Assembly (NCBI GenBank): GCA_003254905.1
Contig: QANU01027747.1
Span: 6,162-70,161 of the forward strand
Length of the DNA: 64,000 bases
Direction: 5' to 3'
From: Nissolia schottii
Taxonomy: Eukaryota > Streptophyta > Magnoliopsida > Fabales > Fabaceae
The notes under the pieces were generated by a model. That model did no database searches, was not told the origin of the DNA, and saw nothing but the letters and a program-made list of their open reading frames with translations. Positions 46,308-58,290 of the stretch are shown here, piece after piece; positions within the stretch are counted from its first letter, which is position 1, and each line of letters opens with the position of its first letter. The translations under genes and the position numbers were made by a program.

Positions 46308-47864
46308 TGATAAGTGCTCAATTTACGCAATTTCCAACCATTAAAATGGCACTTATTTGCGTATGTTTTAAAGAATTATCTAACTTAAATCCCCATTTTG
46401 TGTAGGTTTATAATATATTTTGAAAGATGGATGCAAGCATAATTAATTGAGAAGAATCCCATAAAGAATGGAGAAAAGGGCAAAAGTGGAAAAGAGCTAA
46501 AACACGAAGTTAGAACAACACCGCCCAGCGGTATAGAAGGCTCGCTCAGCGCACAAGGACAAGGACCGCTCAGCGATTGCACCCTGGCCGCTCAGCGATT
46601 CTGCCACTGGAGCCACTTGCAGCCGCCGCATTTATTGCACCAGCTAGCGCCAACCTGGATTGCGGCGCCACCCCTGCAAAAGCTGCCAGAGCATTTATTA
46701 CGCCGTGTGAAATTATTACACCACTCAGTAATTAACCATTACCGCTCAGCGAATAAAGCTTTATAACTCAGCGAGGGTGCTAAACCGCTGAGCGATGCCC
46801 ATCAGATTTTGCCTATAAATAGGAGGCCGAGTTCATTCAAGACATCCCTTCTTCCACCCATAGTTCATTCTTTTACATTTTCTCTTGCACTTCGAAGTTT
46901 AGTTTAGTTTAGCAACAAAGTGGAGGTCGGTGAAGGAGCCAGGAGATCGAAGAAGCTCGGCGAAGCCACTGTCATGATAGCGTGATATCGTGTCATGGTA
47001 AGCGTCCAAACCTTGCCTCTGAGATTCTCTTGTAAGATGGATTTCTAATCCTGTTGTTGTTGGGATTTTGATGAGTATTGTAGTATGATTGTATCCATGT
47101 ACTTTTGCATATGAATTTATCATTTTTCTTATGATTCACTTGAATGATTTTATGCTTAATGCTAGCTTTTGTTTAGTATTTTGATTCTTAATTTGAGACT
47201 TGTTTGTATGCACGAAAGTTATACTAATTAAGTCATAACCAAGTTAATGTCAATATTGCTATGCTTAACTAGATTCTAGGCTTGAAAGTTGTTAACGAAA
47301 GTTATAATCATTAGAGTCAGATCTAAATCATTTCATCTAATCTTGTTGCCGTAACTGGAATAAGGGTTAGCCGTTTTAACATCTAGAATAACGCTGGCGT
47401 ACTTTGTTAAGCTTGTGTGTGAAAGTGACAGTTTAACAAAGGTAACATGTGATCTTTTCATGCGCGTAAGCGATGAACAAGTTAAGAACTGGTGGCGAGC
47501 AATCAATGAAATGATAATTCTATGTAATAAGTAAATGGATGCATGAGACTATGATATGATTCAATTCCCAACAAGCTTCCGGATCTACCTCTGATTTGTT
47601 GCCTATTTACTTTTATGTTGCTTATTTATTTATTTAACTATCAAACAAATTTACCAATCCTTCACTTCATTGTTTAATTAACTAAACTCAAGAAAGGTAT
47701 TTTTGCAACTCCCTGTGGAGTCGACTATACCCGACTATACTGCAATTGGATCCCTTGTGGATCTGAAAGCCGTAAAGAAGGATATATTATTTTGAAATGA
47801 CTGAAAGTTCAAATTAAGCTTCTGACAAAAGCCTTGAACAAACACGTAGATTTGGCTTTCATCA
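46308..47864 (+). repeat. 3' LTR of the Athila-like element (1,557 bp)
   Basis: TGATAAGTGCTCAATTTACG...GGCTTTCATCA, near-identical to 30827-32384, including the CGCTCAGCG array and TATAAATA box. The following GCCGC is the right target duplication. Confidence 0.92.
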
Positions 47865-48230
47865 GCCGCTCAGGGTTTTCTAGGTGTTACAGTTATACTA
47901 TATCCCTACTATTTATTAAAATCCATGCTAAGCCTGAGCAGATTTATCTAATTTACTAAGTGACTGGGGAAACCTATTCTTCATTAACTACGTCATATGT
48001 TTTCTACCTCACCTCCTAAGTCACATATGATCACATAATTCACATAATAAGCTTCAGTGTGTGTCCACTTATAACCATGCCCATTTTAATTATAAGCTTC
48101 TTCGCACATCCACTTATGTACAGTTGTATATCACTTAGAGCACATACTCAAGCTCAACCCCCCGTAACGGTGGCCTAACCGGCACAAGCTTCTTTTTGTC
48201 TCAATATCGTGAGGACCAGACAGTGCTTAA

Positions 48231-49743
48231 TGTAACAACCCGACTTTCCTTAGGAAGACCTTAGGCACGACTTATGACTCTGGCTTAGGTAAAAAGTGCA
48301 AAGTAACCAGATTTCGGGTTAGAGGAAAATTATTTATGAGACTTGCCCCTTAGGTTGGAAGGAAAATACTAGGAGGTTAGGGTCCCACAGGGTGCTCTAA
48401 GATTGGTGTTCAGTTTGGAAGGAAACGGGAATCTGGTTGGGGACCAAAGGGATCTGCGAAAGAGTGGCTGACAGAAACAAGTCCCCGAATGTCTTGTTTC
48501 GGACTGCCATCCTGACCGAAAAAATTCGCGGATCATAGAGGTATAATTGTCATATTTTTCCAAAGGCCGTGTATGGGGCAAAAGCGATTAAATGTGGCTA
48601 AAATAGAGTAAGAGTGAGAATATTTAAAGTAACTATAATAAAATAATAATATAATAATAATTAATTAATAAATAAATGAAAAATTGAAACAGTAGGGGGG
48701 CCACGGCTATAAATGGCCCCCTGACAAAAATTTAATGAAAGTTTAGGCTGCTTACTAAACTTCTATTAAATTTCATTTTCTAGTGTTATTCGGGCACATC
48801 GCGAGAGCGCTACCAGACTTCCGAAAATTTCTTGGAGCATACCACTGCGACAAGGATTTTCTCCACCATCCAACCACCGACTCCAAATCTGCATAGGAAA
48901 TGGGTAACTCTAAGCCCACTGTCTATGTGGTTTATTTGATGATTAATTAAATGCATTTCTGTGTATGTGAGTGAAAAACTATTTTACAAAAACTATAGGA
49001 AATGAGTTAGTGAAGCTAGATTTTGATGATTTTGAGGTTTGGAAACCATAACTGTACGGATTGGATCACTGTAGAAGCGAAAAATGTTACGCGGAGCAAA
49101 CCCTGGAGAAATTGCACTCTGGGCCGATTTTTTTACTGTAGCATTCGATTGAATTCCCACGGATTCGAATGAAATAAGATTTTGGATTTCAATCGAATAC
49201 GCGAGGATTTTAATCTAATGAAAGACCGTGGAGGATTTCAATCGAATACTTAGGGATTTCAATCGAATGAAAGACCATGAGGGAGTTCAGCCGATTGAAT
49301 CCCCAAGGGATTCGATTGAAAAAAGCAATCGAATGCTAAACCCTTAGGCATTCGAATGCTCACTGAAAGCTTATGATTTTAAAGGTTCTATTGAATCCAA
49401 CCTTCATAGTTATGTATGTTTTGGTGTAAATTGAGCATGCATCATGAGGAAGGGTCGTCGTAAGAGTTAGGACGACTTCAGACAATTAGAAGTTCACGCT
49501 AAAAGTTAACGAAGATCATAATTGAACCCTAGGGAATAAAAGCAGAGCAGAGGCGACGGATCACCATGGATTCGGGCGGCCTTAGCCAGAGTCAGTAGTT
49601 ATATGATTAGGAAACCCCTATTCTCTTCGCAAAGTCTTACAGACACGTCCCTCGCCAATTTGGCAAGACGAATTGGTTACGAGCAACGCAGGTAAAGAGA
49701 CCTGATAACGAAATGTAAAACGGGCATAGGCCTCAAGATGCAA
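48231..49743 (+). mobile_element. Chromovirus-type LTR F (5' part), plus strand
   Basis: TGTAACAACCCGACTTTCC at 48231, same subfamily as the H LTR. TATAAAT at 48708-48714, GTGGGTAACTCTAAGCCC near 48899, a palindrome array, then the GGGCATAGGCC region, cut at 49743 by element G. The rest is outside the window to the right. It is inserted into LTR E (left flank CTTAA). Confidence 0.85.
49142..49358 (+). repeat. Paired palindrome array in LTR F
   Basis: Centres at 49146, 49166, 49194, 49215, 49243, 49264, 49292, 49313, 49330 and 49353; distances 20, 28, 21, 28, 21, 28, 21, 17 and 23. It is one unit longer than the H 5' LTR array and equal to the H 3' LTR array. Confidence 0.9.
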
Positions 49744-50324
49744 TGTAACATCCCGCGTTTCTCCGAGCTAGAAATTTATTCATCGACCGCCGAGACCGGC
49801 CGAAAACCGTCGAGGGAGCGAGGGAAATTGATTTACAATTCCAGAACCTTGGAAATTTGGGAGAACGGATTAGGTTTAGCTGCCTCATGATTTTCGGGAG
49901 CCGCTAAACGAGTTTCAAATCGAACGGGAATTCCCCGGACACTGTAAAGCATCCACAGGATTTTTCGGCCCAATGGAAGAATCTCCGATCTCCGAGAGAA
50001 TTGTCCGAGACCGAAGGGAAAAATAAATGAGTCACAACCGTGTGCCTGGGATATTTTAGGGCAACCAAGAGCAGGGCTTTGCGGACAAGACGCGATTAAA
50101 TAAAAATGGAAGTCAGATAAAAGGACCTAACTTCTGAGAGAAGTTGAGTAATAAATAGATCAACAAGTGAAAGAATAAGCGAAAGAATAATTAAATGAAT
50201 AGATAAATAAATAAGTAAAGAAAGAAATAAAAGAATAAATAAATAAATAAATAAAGGAATAAATAAACAAAGAAAAGAAGAAATAAATAAATAAATAATA
50301 ATTTAATAATAATAATAATGGTCA
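49744..50324 (+). repeat. Start of the left LTR of element G
   Basis: Begins at TGTAACATCCCGCG and ends in a purine/AT stretch with (AAATA)n and (AAT)n repeats (50150-50320), which is where a TATA box would be expected in relatives. The reversed Athila-like sequence starts instead. Near-identical to 58579-59159. Confidence 0.8.
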
Positions 50325-53300
50325 TGAGATTATTTTACAAGAGATTAATGGTCATGAACACTTGGTATTTGCAATGAATTGAAAGATTTCAAACAGTTTA
50401 AGCTTAAGACCATGTGAAACAACATAGAATAACGTTAAACAAGTCAAATGCACAATCACTTGAATAACATAAGCAAATCACTCTATCCAATGTCTTTTCC
50501 ACCAAGGAAATTGTCTTTAAGCACACAATGGTCAGTGGACCAATTTAGGGTGAGTGTTTCGCTCATTTTGTCACCATTGAATTATAACAATTCAAATTTG
50601 TTACCTGTCTCAAAATTCAATCTAATAGCATGGTTAGTCAAGGATCACAGAAGGACTTGTAGGGGTTGTAACGTGGCCAGGCTACAAAAAAATTGGTTTT
50701 TCTGGATATGCAAATGTTTCCAATTAAGAGAGCAATGAAACCAACTCCTTTTGTGCCTTTCCTTTTCTTTTAATTCTCTTACCCTTATTCCTCCTTTTCT
50801 TATCCCATTTCTTTTTCTTCTTTTTGTATTGGGATAGAATGTTTTTCTTTACGTGCTTTTGTTTTTTTTCTTCAACTTTTGTATGTTCCTTCCACTTGTT
50901 TTTATACCCTTATCTCCCCCTGACTTGGATTCTTGCACATAATCCAATTTGAATGCTCTCTTAATTTAGAAACTAAGGGAAGTCATGGTTTTTCCTTTTA
51001 ATGGCTTAGGGATTATGAACAAAAAGTTCTCATGTTAAGCTCAACTGGGGTGGCAAAGGATATTCCTAATCATGGTCAGTTTTATTTGGCCAAGTGGTTT
51101 TAATTCTAAAGAACAAAAATGCCTTGATCATTTCCTATTCCTTCCATACAATTTTCATGATTAGAGACTCAAACAAATTCAATTGTGTAAAGACAATGGT
51201 GATTCTCTCTATCTCACATAGTGTTTGGCTCACTTCCTTACTTGGTTAGGGTTTATTCCCTTAATTTCAAAACATTTTCAATGTTATACTTATGCAAAAC
51301 AAGTAAAATATGCATATGAATCATGCTTAAGGTATCTATGTAAGAATCACAAAGTCTATTATGGATTATGAAACAATTTCAATTCATGTTATGTTATATG
51401 TGTTCATACATCAAATCCAAGTAAAATGAACTACTGCTTAATTTGTTTTAAACAATCAAGTCTTAAGAACGCAAAATATCCTAGCTAAGAAAAGGAAATT
51501 AAATAAGTAAGGTGCTAGAAAATTAAAAATGCTCCCTGTTATGGTGACTATGTTCCCTTGATGAAGTCTCCTTTCCAGTTGTTTAAGCTACTTCATCTTG
51601 CTTCAAGATGTTGAAGAAATAAAAGCTTATGAAGCATGTTCTTCTTTCTTGATTTTAGTCCTGCAAAACAACTAGGAAATTCCTTTCCTAAGGATTCCAA
51701 AATGTCACCATGTTCACAAAATTTAATCTTAACACCGTAATAATATATAATAAAAACTCGTAAAACTCTGGGTTGCCTCCCAGGAAGCGCTCTTTTAACG
51801 TCATTAGCTTGACGCCTATCTTTAGCAAGGGTTAGCCAAATTCTTTGTCCAGCATATTGCTGACCACTTTGGCTACCTCAAAAAGTCTTTGAAAGGTCCA
51901 TCCTTCCTTCAGAATTGAGGAGCCACTTATTTCCTTTGCTCCCTCCTCGTTATCATTTTCCTGCACAAATTCATATCTAAATTGAGAAGGTAAAGGTGGT
52001 AGCTCTAGTTTCTTTTCTTCCTTCGGTTCAACTTTCTTGTTAAGGTCCTCTATTTTTGCTTTTTCAGGAAGAATGGTTGGTGTGGAGTCAAGGTTTTGCA
52101 AAAATAGCTCTATCTCCTTTTCTTCATCCGCAGTGAATGGCGTTGGATCATCGGTCAATGCCATTTCCAACGGGTCTACCACGTGAGGTCTCCGTTGTAC
52201 TTGCATCACAACCTCATCAAGTACATCAAGGCTAAAACATTGTCCCTCATCCTCCAGATATTTCATTGCCTCGAATATATCTAACTGCACCTCATCCTCA
52301 TAGACTCTGATATTCAATTTCCCTTTGTCCATGTCTATTCCCATTCTAGCAGTCCTCATGAAAGGTCTCCCAAGAATTAGGGGAACCTCAGCATCCTCTG
52401 AAATGTCAATCACAACAAAGTCAGCAGGGATTAAAAATTTATCAACCTTTACCAGAACATCTTCCGCTACTCCAAGTGGATATTTGATTGATCTGTCAGC
52501 TAGCTGCAAGGACATCCTGGTTGGCTTTAGTTCCAAATCACTTATTCTTGTAAGCATAGATAGGGGCATCAGGCTAACACTAGCCCCAAGATCAACTAAA
52601 GCTTTGCCTACTGACACATTCCCAATGGTGACAGGAATGGTGACACTTCCAGGATCTATCAATTTGTGGTGAATATAATTCTGGATGATGGCACTGCAGC
52701 TTGCGCCTAAGTGCACTGTTTCCTCTTCTTGATATTTTCTTTTTTTCGTCAATAACTCCTTCATAAACTTGGCATAGTAGGGAATTTGCTCTAGTGCTTC
52801 GGCAAATGGAATATTGATTTGTAATCTTTTAAAGATATCCATAAACCTAGCAAATTGTCTTTCCTTGTCAAGTTTTAAGGGAGTTTTTGGATAAGGAAGT
52901 GATTTTTCTTTGATCAACATCCTTTCTTTTTCTACTTCCTTCTCCTCTTCCTTTTTCTTTTCATTTTTTTCAACTTCACCCTTTTTTCAACATTCTCCTT
53001 AACAACTTCAGACCTTGGTAGTCTGCCACTACGAGTCATGACTGCCTGGCATGATTCCTTCGGGGTTGGGCTCAGTGTTGGCAGAGAATGTTCCTTTTCT
53101 AATTTCAGCCATGTCTTTAGCCAACTGTCCTACCTGGATTTCCAGGTTTTTAATTGAAGCATCCGTGTTCCTTTGGTTGGCCATGGACATTTGCATAAAC
53201 TGTGTGAATGTATCCTCTAGCTTAGAGTTGGTTTGTTATTGATGAGTAGGAACCTGGTGTGGGGACTGGAATTGTTAGTTTTGATAGGGAAGTGACGCTC

Positions 53301-54688
53301 TATTGGACGGGCCTGTTTCTTGCCTCCAAGGTTGATAATTTTGATTCCTTGGATATTGCTGATAAGGCCTTTGTTGATTGTTGACAAACTGTGCTTCTTC
53401 TTCCCTGCACTCACAATAACCTGTAGGGTGGTCACTAAAACAATATTCACATTGCATTACCTGGTGTCTTCTTGATGATTGGCTTTCCTTAAACTGCTTT
53501 GGCAACTCGTTTAGCGCTTTCTTCATTTCATCTAATTGTTGTTGTAGTTGCCTGTTTTGAGCTAGGATGGCATCGTTTGTGCCCAGTTCCAACATACCTT
53601 CTTTCCTTGCGGGGCCTCTGCTATATTGCCCTTGTTGATCTGTTAAAGCCATGGATTCGATGATGGTTATGGCCTCATCTGGTGTTTTGGACATTATCTA
53701 TCCACCAGCAGCTGCATCCAGCATAAGCTTATGCTGTTGTTGCAGGCCATTCCTAAAAATATGGATTTGCATTCTTGCATCAAATCCATGGTTTGGGTAT
53801 CTTCTCAGCATTGATTTGTATCGCTCCCATGTTTCGCACAAACTTTCATTTGGTGCCTGCACAAAAATAGCAATCGCAGTCTTTAAATCCATAAATTTTG
53901 ACTGAGAAAAATACCTGGAACAGAATCTTTCTTCTAACTAATCCCAGTTGGAAAGAATAGTCTGAGGTTGGTCTAAAAGCCATTCTTTTGCCTTCCCAAT
54001 CAAAGTTAATAGAAACAATCTAAGGAAAATAGCTTCTTCATCGGCTTCTGATATAGCAGCAGTTCCACATAGCTCGTAGAATTTTGTGAGATGCGCATAT
54101 GGATCCTCATGGTCTAATCCTGAAAAAGGGTTAGCATGCATTAATTGGACCAAACCTGGTTGTAATTGAGGCATTCTTTGTGTCCCCGTTGTTCGTCCCA
54201 TACGAATGATGTTCCTTGGAATTAAGTTAACAAAGCCTTGGCTTTGTCCTGTTCCAGCAGTTCCTCCTCTGGCTTCTGACATCTTTTCTAAATCTGAAGA
54301 TGAAGAATGTTCTTGTTCTTCCACCGCTTTGGCTAGGGCTTCGGCTTTCCTTGCTTCGCGTCAATTTCTCCTGAGTGTCTTTTCTATCTCTGGATCAAAT
54401 AAGAATTGACCTGCAGGAGTTTTCTTTCGCATACAAGGATAACAAAGTCTTGCAAAGGGGTTAGAACAATAAAAATCTTAAGAAAAGAAGTTAATTATAA
54501 TATTTACAAAAGCTTAAAAATAGTCAATCAAAGTAGTGTTTCAATTGGCACAATCCCCGGCAACGGCGCCAAAATTGATGAAAGCTTTTTCCTCAGTGGG
54601 TTTATACTCTCGTTAATTTAAAATATCCTTTTTAAAGCTTTCAGATCCTCGAGGGATCCAATTGCAGTAAAGTCGGGTATTATCGTAT
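50325..54688 (-). mobile_element. Athila-like element copy ii, minus strand, lacking its 3' LTR, cut by a gap
   Basis: Minus strand order: start of the 5' LTR (54576-54688, cut by the N-gap), PBS TGGCGCCGTTGCCGGGGA (next to 54576), gag-protease (54432-51832), conserved tail (51766-51813) and non-coding DNA to about 50325. Homology to the element at 30827-47864 stops just before its PPT and 3' LTR, at ...CTCTTGTAAAATAAT. No RT or integrase. Confidence 0.85.
51832..54432 (-). pseudogene. Athila-like gag-protease, copy ii
   Basis: Starts at ATG 54432 and ends at the TAA at 51832. Gag has LDHEDPYAHLTKFYELCGTAA and the CETWERYKSMLRRYPNHGF block. A Gln-rich and zinc-like CEYCFSDHPTGYC segment follows, then a Lys/Glu-rich linker and an aspartic protease with DLGASVSLMPLSM, the conserved active-site form in this group, and flap-like VPLILGRPFMRTARMGIDM. 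The final 100 or so residues are acidic and family-specific. Breaks: TGA near 54360, TAG 53938-53940, TAG 53698-53700, TAA 53275-53277, TAA near 53239 and two compensating one-base indels near 53060 and 52982. The protease part (52920-51832) is open. Such elements would depend on RT and integrase from an autonomous relative. Confidence 0.88.
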
Positions 54689-54705
54689 NNNNNNNNNNNN
54701 NNNNN
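54689..54705. other. Assembly gap (17 N)
   Basis: The run interrupts the 5' LTR of Athila-like copy ii after 113 bp. The sequence on the right does not continue that LTR (compare 63425-64000), so the true missing length is unknown and probably large. Confidence 0.97.
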
Positions 54706-55565
54706 ACTCAGCCTCCACTTTTATTTTCTGCACTTTTCTCTTTTCTTTTATGCACTTTAGGTTGATGTTAGTAGTGCTTAATTCTTAGTTCTTCAAGGAT
54801 TTGCGAATTTCTACCGTTATTGCATTCAGGTTTTGTCACTTTAATTCTCTATTATTTTTCCACTCTCTTATTCTTTATTTATTATGAGTTTTTATCCTCC
54901 ACTCATGGAGGAGTAGTTTCTTAATATCTTGCATGCGGTAACTCTAGATTAGGATTAATTCGAGGTCTTGTGCTTAATGTTTATTCATGATTTGTTCCGC
55001 CCTTGATTAGTAATATAGCGATCGCATGTTATTGGTTAGGGTTAATTCTAGGTTGATAGATCTTGACGATTGTAGGATTTATTGATTTAGGATTTGGGAA
55101 CTTTTTGGGAAACTAATTAGATTTAATTAGGTTGTGCAATTGGAACATAATTGATATAGGTTTTTAATGCTGAGATCTTAGTTTTAATTCCTATATTGAT
55201 AAATGCTTAGGGGATTGACGATCGTAGTCTCTTAGGTGAATTGCGTATTAGTTAGAGATTTCAACTAATAAACAACATCCCCTTATGAATAATTAATTAG
55301 GAACCAATGACAATTAATCCTTGATCTAGAAACACCGTATGCAGGATATTGTTTTTTTATCATTGTTAACTTACTTTTATTTTGCTTTATTTTTGTTCAT
55401 CAATCCAAACCCCCCTTTTTAATTGCAATTTCAATTGGTTCTAATTGCTTCCTTGAGAGACGACCTAGGTTAGCCCCTTTTACTACGTTTTTGGGGTTGA
55501 TTTAGTTTGATAAATTATTATTTGATTGCGCACTGAAATTAACGACGTTTTAGTGTGTGTCAACA
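54706..55565 (+). repeat. 3' part of an Athila/Tat-type LTR
   Basis: AT-rich DNA with no coding potential. It ends with a GAGACGACCTAGGTTAG segment and ...TTTTAGTGTGTGTCAACA, features I associate with the 3' ends of Tat/Ogre-type LTRs. No PBS follows at 55566, so it is probably a solo or truncated LTR whose start fell in the gap. Confidence 0.5.
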
Positions 55566-56617
55566 GGCATGTCACTTGAAAGAGATGTAGCACGACGTCG
55601 CTCACCGATGAGGGTTTCATCCGCCTCTTAGAAAAGCCTCAAGGGGGGAAGAGCTGCTAATTTAGCTCCGGGATGGCCGGAATGGGCCGAGAACTGGCCC
55701 AGGTTGAAATAGGTGTGAGGAAGGTACTTAGGGATCTCCAAGGGAATCAGGGAGTTTGGGAAGGGTGGAGAAGCCCTTAGAAGAAGGCTTTCCAGGGTGC
55801 ATTCGAATACTGCATTCGAATACAACCCCAGAACTTCTTTCATTCGAATACTGGATTCGATTACTGCGCGAACATTCGTTTCATTCGAATACGGCCTCTG
55901 TGTTCATTCAAATGATGACAGTAAAATGGCCCATTTTGCTGAACATTTTGCATTCTGTGCTTCGTTTCCACCCGAGGCCTTCCCATTTCAGTTCCGTACC
56001 TTAATTGGGACTAGGAGCCGATGGGCGCCGAAACAAATTCCCCCGAATTCCCGGTTTTACCCCTCCATGGGACGAAGCTTGTGCATTATGAATTCTCCGC
56101 TTTGCAAGGCCGAGTTCAATCCAACTCGTCCGTGTGGCTTTTGTCCTGCCTCCCCATGACATATCAGGACTTCCTAACCGGTTAGCCGGGAGTTATTGCC
56201 CCAAAATGACCGTTTCGCCCTTACGCCTTAAATGACCCTCAAACTCTTCCATAAACCCAAATTTTCATTCCATCTTGCGCATCAAGGTTAAATCCCTTAC
56301 CATGAGCGCACTATGAGGGTTACCCGAAGTCCCAAAACCCCATTGCTGTATATGGACGAAATTGCCCTTGACGAGTGTAGGGAAATTGCGAAACATACAT
56401 ATAACTCATACTTAACAAGATTTAAACAAATTATAGCATAACGAAAACTTTGCAATAATAATTTAACCATTAAGTTACAAATGTAGGAGCCAGCCAAGCT
56501 GATTACACCAAAATCCCCAAAATGCCCCTACCCTTAATACCTACAAGTCATCTAGTAATTAACATATACCTATACATATATAATTCCCTACCGCCTGTCC
56601 TAGTGGCCCTAAGATAA
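55566..56617. other. Non-coding internal DNA of G with a palindrome array
   Basis: Contains ATTCGAAT palindromes centred at 55804, 55817, 55845, 55858, 55877, 55886 and 55909 (distances 13, 28, 13, 19, 9, 23). The rest (55920-56617) has no recognisable coding sequence and lies downstream of the antisense gene. Short plus-strand ORFs here show no domain. Confidence 0.6.
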
Positions 56618-57875
56618 CTACTCCGCATCTTCGGTGTCCGGAGCCGGATCCTCCTCCATCGCCGCTGGAGCAACACCGGAAGATGAGGCCCCTCCAGCCG
56701 TGGCTGACCTAGTCCACCCTAGGTGCCTGTAAACCGCGTCCAGGTCCTGACTCATCCGCCCCACCAGGTGCTCGAGTCGCTCCAACCGCGACATGTCCAC
56801 ACTCAGGGAGTCGAATCGACTCATCAGCAGGTCCATCTACTGAGAGGATAGACCGGGGGCTGTGACTGGCTCAGACGGGCCGGGAGCTGCAGTAGCTGGG
56901 TCTACAGGCGAAGAAGGAGCTGAGGAAGGGGACGGAGCCGCTCTCTTCCTAGCACGGCTACCTGGTGGCTCCACGTACGCAAGATGGTTGTCCTTGCTGA
57001 CGATGTGCATTTTGGCTAGGCAGCCAGAATCCACTTTCCACGTGACCTTCGTCGTCCATTTTTGCTCGCCTGTAAACCAAGAGACATTCGCAACAAGCAT
57101 CCATTAGCCAACCCTAGAGTTACATAAATTGAAACCAATATTGCGAACTTAATCAAAGAAAGCTTAAAGAATTGAAACCTTACCCTCCACCGGCACCTGG
57201 AAGTAGTCCAAGATCTCGGAGACCTGCACGGCGTAAGGAAGAGCGCTACCTCGAGTGCGCGCCTGTGCCATCCGAAGCATCACCAGTAGGGCCCAATTGA
57301 GCCCATGCCCCTCCGCCAGAGCCCACAGAATCAAGCAATCGTCCCGGGACAGGACGAAGTGATTTCCACCCCTCGGGAGGAATGTGTGAGTCAACAGGTA
57401 ATGGTAAATACGCTGCTCCACGGGCAAGCCACTGACTTGCGGCCTGTTCTTCGAGCTCTTGACGCCCGAGTGTCCGATCGTGCCTAGGGCTAGATCCTCC
57501 GCAAACGGAAGCCCTTGTGCACGGCTCTGAGTCGCTCTAAGGGAAGCTCGATCGGTACCCCTCTGACCTCCGATGTCAAGACATTGTCAGGCACCCGTAG
57601 ATTGCTATAAAAGACCCGCACCAGTTGTGGACAAACCGGCCGATTAATGCAGGCGAACTCGAGTAACTCGGCGGAGTCTAAATAGATCAGAATCTCCGGA
57701 GCCTCCTCCTCGAAGAAGTCGCGATCCAAAATCTTTGGTTCTAGTATGTCGCGCTCTTTGAAATTGGTTTCAAAATTGCGCCACTGCGCCTCGGAAGTGA
57801 ACCATGCAGGTAGCCGGGAGCGGAAGAAGGTCCCGGGTTCTTGGAACGTGAGGGTCGGCTGCCGAAGTGGCTCAT
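56618..57875 (-). pseudogene. Antisense spliced gene in element G, homologous to the SIRE extra ORF
   Basis: Likely start ATG 57875 (MSHFGSRPSRSKN). Segments in order: PAWFTSEAQWRNFETNFKER, ILEPK, CPQLVRVFYSNL, VRGVPIELPLERL (to 57490), EDLALGTIGHS, QRIYHYLLTHTFLP, LNWALLV, SALPYA and VPVEG (to 57184). A 114-nt intron (57070-57183) follows, then EQKWTTKVTWKVDSG, a Ser/Ala/Pro-rich linker and a coiled-coil-like C-terminus (MSRFDSLSVDMSRLERLEHL), stop at 56618. Block order matches the SIRE ORF at 1979-3175. Frameshifts near 57800-57870 and 57500-57530 and TAG 56837-56839 make it a pseudogene as assembled. It runs opposite to element G, between its internal region and PPT. Antisense extra ORFs are known in some Ty3/gypsy elements (for example Grande). 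Product function unknown. Confidence 0.8.
57070..57183 (-). other. Spliceosomal intron (114 nt) in the antisense gene
   Basis: Donor G|GTAAGG at 57183 and acceptor TTTACAG| ending at 57070, minus strand, with a T-rich 3' part (GTCTCTTGGTTTACAG). Removing it joins ...VPVEG to EQKW... in frame (a G from exon 1 plus GC from exon 2). The homologous SIRE ORF reads VPVAGEF without interruption at this very point. Confidence 0.85.
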
Positions 57876-57937
57876 GGTGTGGGAGGCTCGGTTTGAGAAG
57901 GAAGAAAGGAGAAGGGATTCGGTTTGAGTGAGGAGGA

Positions 57938-58220
57938 AAGGGAGAGGCTGAGGATTAAAGCTAGGGGAGGAGGAAAAACCGTGGAGGATTAGGGCAAGGG
58001 AAGGAAGAAGTGAGAGAGCAAAGAGAGGAAGGTGATGAAGAAGAGAGGCACGCCTAGCTCTGCTAGGGTTTCTTCGCNGGAGAGGCTAAGGATTAAGGCT
58101 AGGGGAGGAGGAAAAACCGTGGAGGATTAGGGCAAGGGAAGGAAGAAGTGAGAGAGCAAAGAGAGGAAGGTGATGAAGAAGAGAGGCACGCCTAGCTCTG
58201 CTAGGGTTTCTTCGCGAGAG
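57938..58220. repeat. About 140-bp direct duplication around a single N at 58078
   Basis: The segment beginning GGAGAGGCT at about 57938 is repeated after the N at 58078. The second copy carries a few substitutions and continues into new sequence at about 58219. Purine-rich 5' flank of the antisense gene. An assembly joint is the simplest reading. Confidence 0.8.
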
Positions 58221-58290
58221 AGAGAGAGGAAAAAGGGGAGAATGAGAGGGAAAGAAGAAGGATCGTTTAAAATGGCCACTGCTCGCAGTT

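Larger units (their letters stand above)
30827..47864 (+). mobile_element. Athila-like non-autonomous element with gag remnant, hosting chromovirus H
   Basis: Two LTRs in direct orientation (30827-32384 and 46308-47864), a TGGCGCCGTTGCCG primer site, a gag remnant and a G-rich PPT. The perfect target duplication GCCGC is at 30822-30826 and 47865-47869. No protease, RT or integrase is present: after gag, the sequence jumps to a conserved 3' tail and non-coding DNA. Chromovirus H (34772-44954) is inserted in that non-coding part. The closest relatives in the window are the minus-strand copies near 50325-54688 and 59160-64000. The layout fits gag-only (TR-GAG-like) non-autonomous elements of the Athila/Tat group. 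Confidence 0.9.
30291..48230 (-). mobile_element. Chromovirus-type LTR E, minus strand, split by an Athila-like element and truncated
   Basis: Pieces 30291-30826 and 47870-48230. The left end reads (minus) ...GCTAGGGTGTTACA. The content matches the inverted 3' end of LTRs S2/S4 (the GAGAACATAGCGCTCTCAGTGG and TTATCTAATTTACTAAGTGACTGGGG region). The Athila-like element (30827-47864) lies between them. The right piece stops at LTR F, so the TATA and U3 portion is not seen here. Confidence 0.7.

Noticed and set aside
50448..50738. 96-codon plus-strand ORF, repeated at 59283-59573
   Set aside because: Repeated only because the whole block is duplicated; in the related element at 30827-47864 the matching DNA is not open, so there is no sign of selection on coding.
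52325..52672. Plus-strand ORFs opposite the Athila-like gag-protease (also 61163-61516)
   Set aside because: Shadow frames of the minus-strand protease, present only because that region is open and conserved between the two copies.
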